Notes under the pieces: model-generated
Seen by the model: the letters and a program-made list of their open reading frames with translations, nothing else
Databases searched by the model: none
Told to the model about the DNA's origin: nothing
Program-made: the position numbers and the translations under genes
Shown: one piece after another, positions 23,194 through 24,114 of the stretch
How the letters are laid out: each line of letters begins with the position of its first letter
Numbering within the stretch: position 1 is the first letter of the stretch
Assembly: GCA_937957805.1 (NCBI GenBank)
Contig: CALFXW010000149.1
Span: forward strand, 1-24,114
Length of the DNA stretch: 24,114 bases
Reading direction: 5' to 3'
Source of the DNA: an uncultured Sphingopyxis sp.
GTDB taxonomy: Bacteria; Pseudomonadota; Alphaproteobacteria; Sphingomonadales; Sphingomonadaceae

Positions 23194-23484
23194 GTGACCG
23201 AGCAGTACGAAAGGTTGCGGACAGCCGCTCTGGGTGAACCACTTCCTGTTGAGGCGAGGAGCGGTCTAACCCTCTTCCTCCGACGAGGTATGTGGGCGTG
23301 GGCGCAAGCGATGGTGGCCACTAGGCCGCCACCGCAGCCAGCCCGATCGTCTCTTCCACCATCTACCGCTGATGACAATCAGCGAACGCTCATTCGCCTC
23401 ATCGCCACGATGGCGATGAGGCTCACGCACGGGAGGACCCATGAACGATTCGCGCAAAGTCCAGTCGCATCATCTCCAGCGTGA
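23194..23484 (+). CDS. Small protein of the recombinase cassette, unknown function
   Basis: This 96-residue protein runs from GTG 23194 (GGAGG at 23184-23188, 5 nt upstream); another GTG at 23188 overlaps the HTH stop but abuts that site. The N-terminal half has a conserved-looking LRTAALGEPLPVEARSGLTLFLRRGMWAWAQAM with an amphipathic helix; the rest is Pro/Ser-rich and then a second helix. It overlaps the recombinase start by 44 nt. The frame is also open upstream to the A9 run in the HTH gene. I do not recognise a characterised function. Position between HTH and recombinase suggests a recombination accessory. Confidence 0.6.
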   Translation: MTEQYERLRTAALGEPLPVEARSGLTLFLRRGMWAWAQAMVATRPPPQPARSSLPPSTADDNQRTLIRLIATMAMRLTHGRTHERFAQSPVASSPA

Positions 23485-24080
23485 CGCATACCTATATATT
23501 CGACAGTCGTCGATGAAGCAGGTAATCGAGAACGTCGAGAGTACGAAACGGCAGTACGCTCTTCGGGCGCGTGCAACAGCGCTCGGCTGGGCCGACGACC
23601 GGATCGTAGTGATCGACTCCGACCAAGGTGAGTCGGGCGCATCGGCGACTTGGCGGGAAGGGTTTCGGCGGCTGGTGACAGACGTCGGGCTCGGCCGCGC
23701 TGGGATCGTCATGGGGCTCGAGGTCTCAAGGCTCGCAAGAAACAACGCCGATTGGCATCGACTGCTCGAAATCTGCGCCCTCTCCAACACTCTAATCCTC
23801 GACGAGGATGGCGTGTACGATCCGACGGACTTCAACGATCGGCTTCTTCTCGGCCTCAAGGGAACGATGAGCGAGGCCGAGTTGCACGTCCTGAAGGCGA
23901 GACTGCGCGGCGGGATCTTGAACAAAGTCCGGCGTGGTGAGTATCGCTGCTCTCTTCCTACCGGCTTCGTCTACGACGAGAGTGGCTCCGTCGTCCTCGA
24001 TCCAGATGCGCAGGTGCGCGAGACGCTGGCACACTTCTTCGAGACCTTCGCCCGGGTCGGTTCGGCGCACCAGACGGTCA
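23441..24080 (+). CDS. Large serine recombinase, N-terminal part only (truncated at contig end)
   Basis: The first 213 residues of a serine recombinase are present. The resolvase-type catalytic domain has the probable nucleophile Ser23 in YIRQSS, the GESGASATWREGF segment, and the arginine-bearing helix GLEVSRLARNNADWHRLLEI. DEDGVYDPTDFNDRLLLGLKG and MSEAELHVLKARLRGG complete it. Large members are usually 500-700 residues with a recombinase domain and zinc ribbon, so most is missing. GGGAGG lies about 5 nt before ATG 23441. Residues after position 24080 come from sequencing adapter and are not real. It should integrate or excise the element carrying it; the target site cannot be deduced. Confidence 0.92.
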
Positions 24081-24114
24081 AGATCGGAAGAGCACACGTC
24101 TGAACTCCAGTCAC
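24081..24114 (+). other. Illumina TruSeq adapter (sequencing artefact)
   Basis: The final 34 bases, from AGATCGGAAGAGCACACGTC to the end in TCAC, equal the constant part of the Illumina TruSeq read-1 adapter up to the index. This is untrimmed vector-type contamination, not genome. It ends the recombinase reading frame artificially. Confidence 0.98.

Noticed and set aside
1..24114. tRNA, rRNA, CRISPR array, or known riboswitch
   Set aside because: I looked for clover-leaf arms, regularly spaced direct repeats and conserved aptamer cores in the intergenic regions and saw none. The gaps are mostly too short.

Overview
The window looks like a draft contig from an alphaproteobacterium of the order Sphingomonadales (Sphingopyxis/Sphingorhabdus-like; inference). 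The evidence is high GC with the codon habits of that group, the housekeeping neighbours rsmE, gshA, ubiA and bamD-recN, alphaproteobacterial-type GshA, and GANTC (CcrM-type) sites. The last 34 bases are not biological: they match the Illumina TruSeq adapter.

Positions 1-12271 form a steroid-degradation cluster of two divergent operons. The minus-strand operon (5308 to before 1) reads SDR dehydrogenase, HsaC/TesB-type extradiol dioxygenase, IpdA, IpdB, EchA20-like crotonase and IpdC-like flavoprotein. Apart from the ring-A extradiol enzyme, these belong to the HIP (steroid ring C/D) pathway known from the mycobacterial KstR2 regulon. The plus-strand operon (5536-12271) reads HsaA/TesA2, HsaD/TesD, HsaE/TesE, HsaG/TesG, HsaF/TesF, a 3-ketosteroid dehydrogenase-like flavoprotein and a SnoaL-fold protein. 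Together they hydroxylate and meta-cleave the aromatised A ring, release HIP and 2-hydroxyhexadienoate, convert the latter to pyruvate and propionyl-CoA, and open the last two rings as CoA thioesters. Most genes overlap by 1-4 nt or lie about 10 nt apart, so each arm is probably one transcript. The 227-bp divergent gap carries a perfect inverted repeat that could be an operator. No regulator, HsaB reductase, Ksh oxygenase, FadD3 ligase or transporter is present.

Positions 12268-22336 are housekeeping: bactofilin and a membrane-anchored M23 peptidase (cell envelope), a DUF805 membrane protein, an ICMT-like methyltransferase, gshA, a secreted P-domain/DUF11 protein, rsmE, ubiA, bamD and the start of recN. 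Six GANTC sites cluster upstream of the M23-bactofilin operon.

At about 22336 recN stops matching its family and the sequence changes style. A short unrecognised foreign coding fragment follows on the minus strand. Next comes a mobile cassette with a promoter, three copies of a 19-bp repeat, an HTH protein, a small protein and a truncated large serine recombinase, running into the adapter. The recN junction is either a real insertion or rearrangement, or an assembly chimera. The adapter at the contig end makes the chimera a serious possibility.
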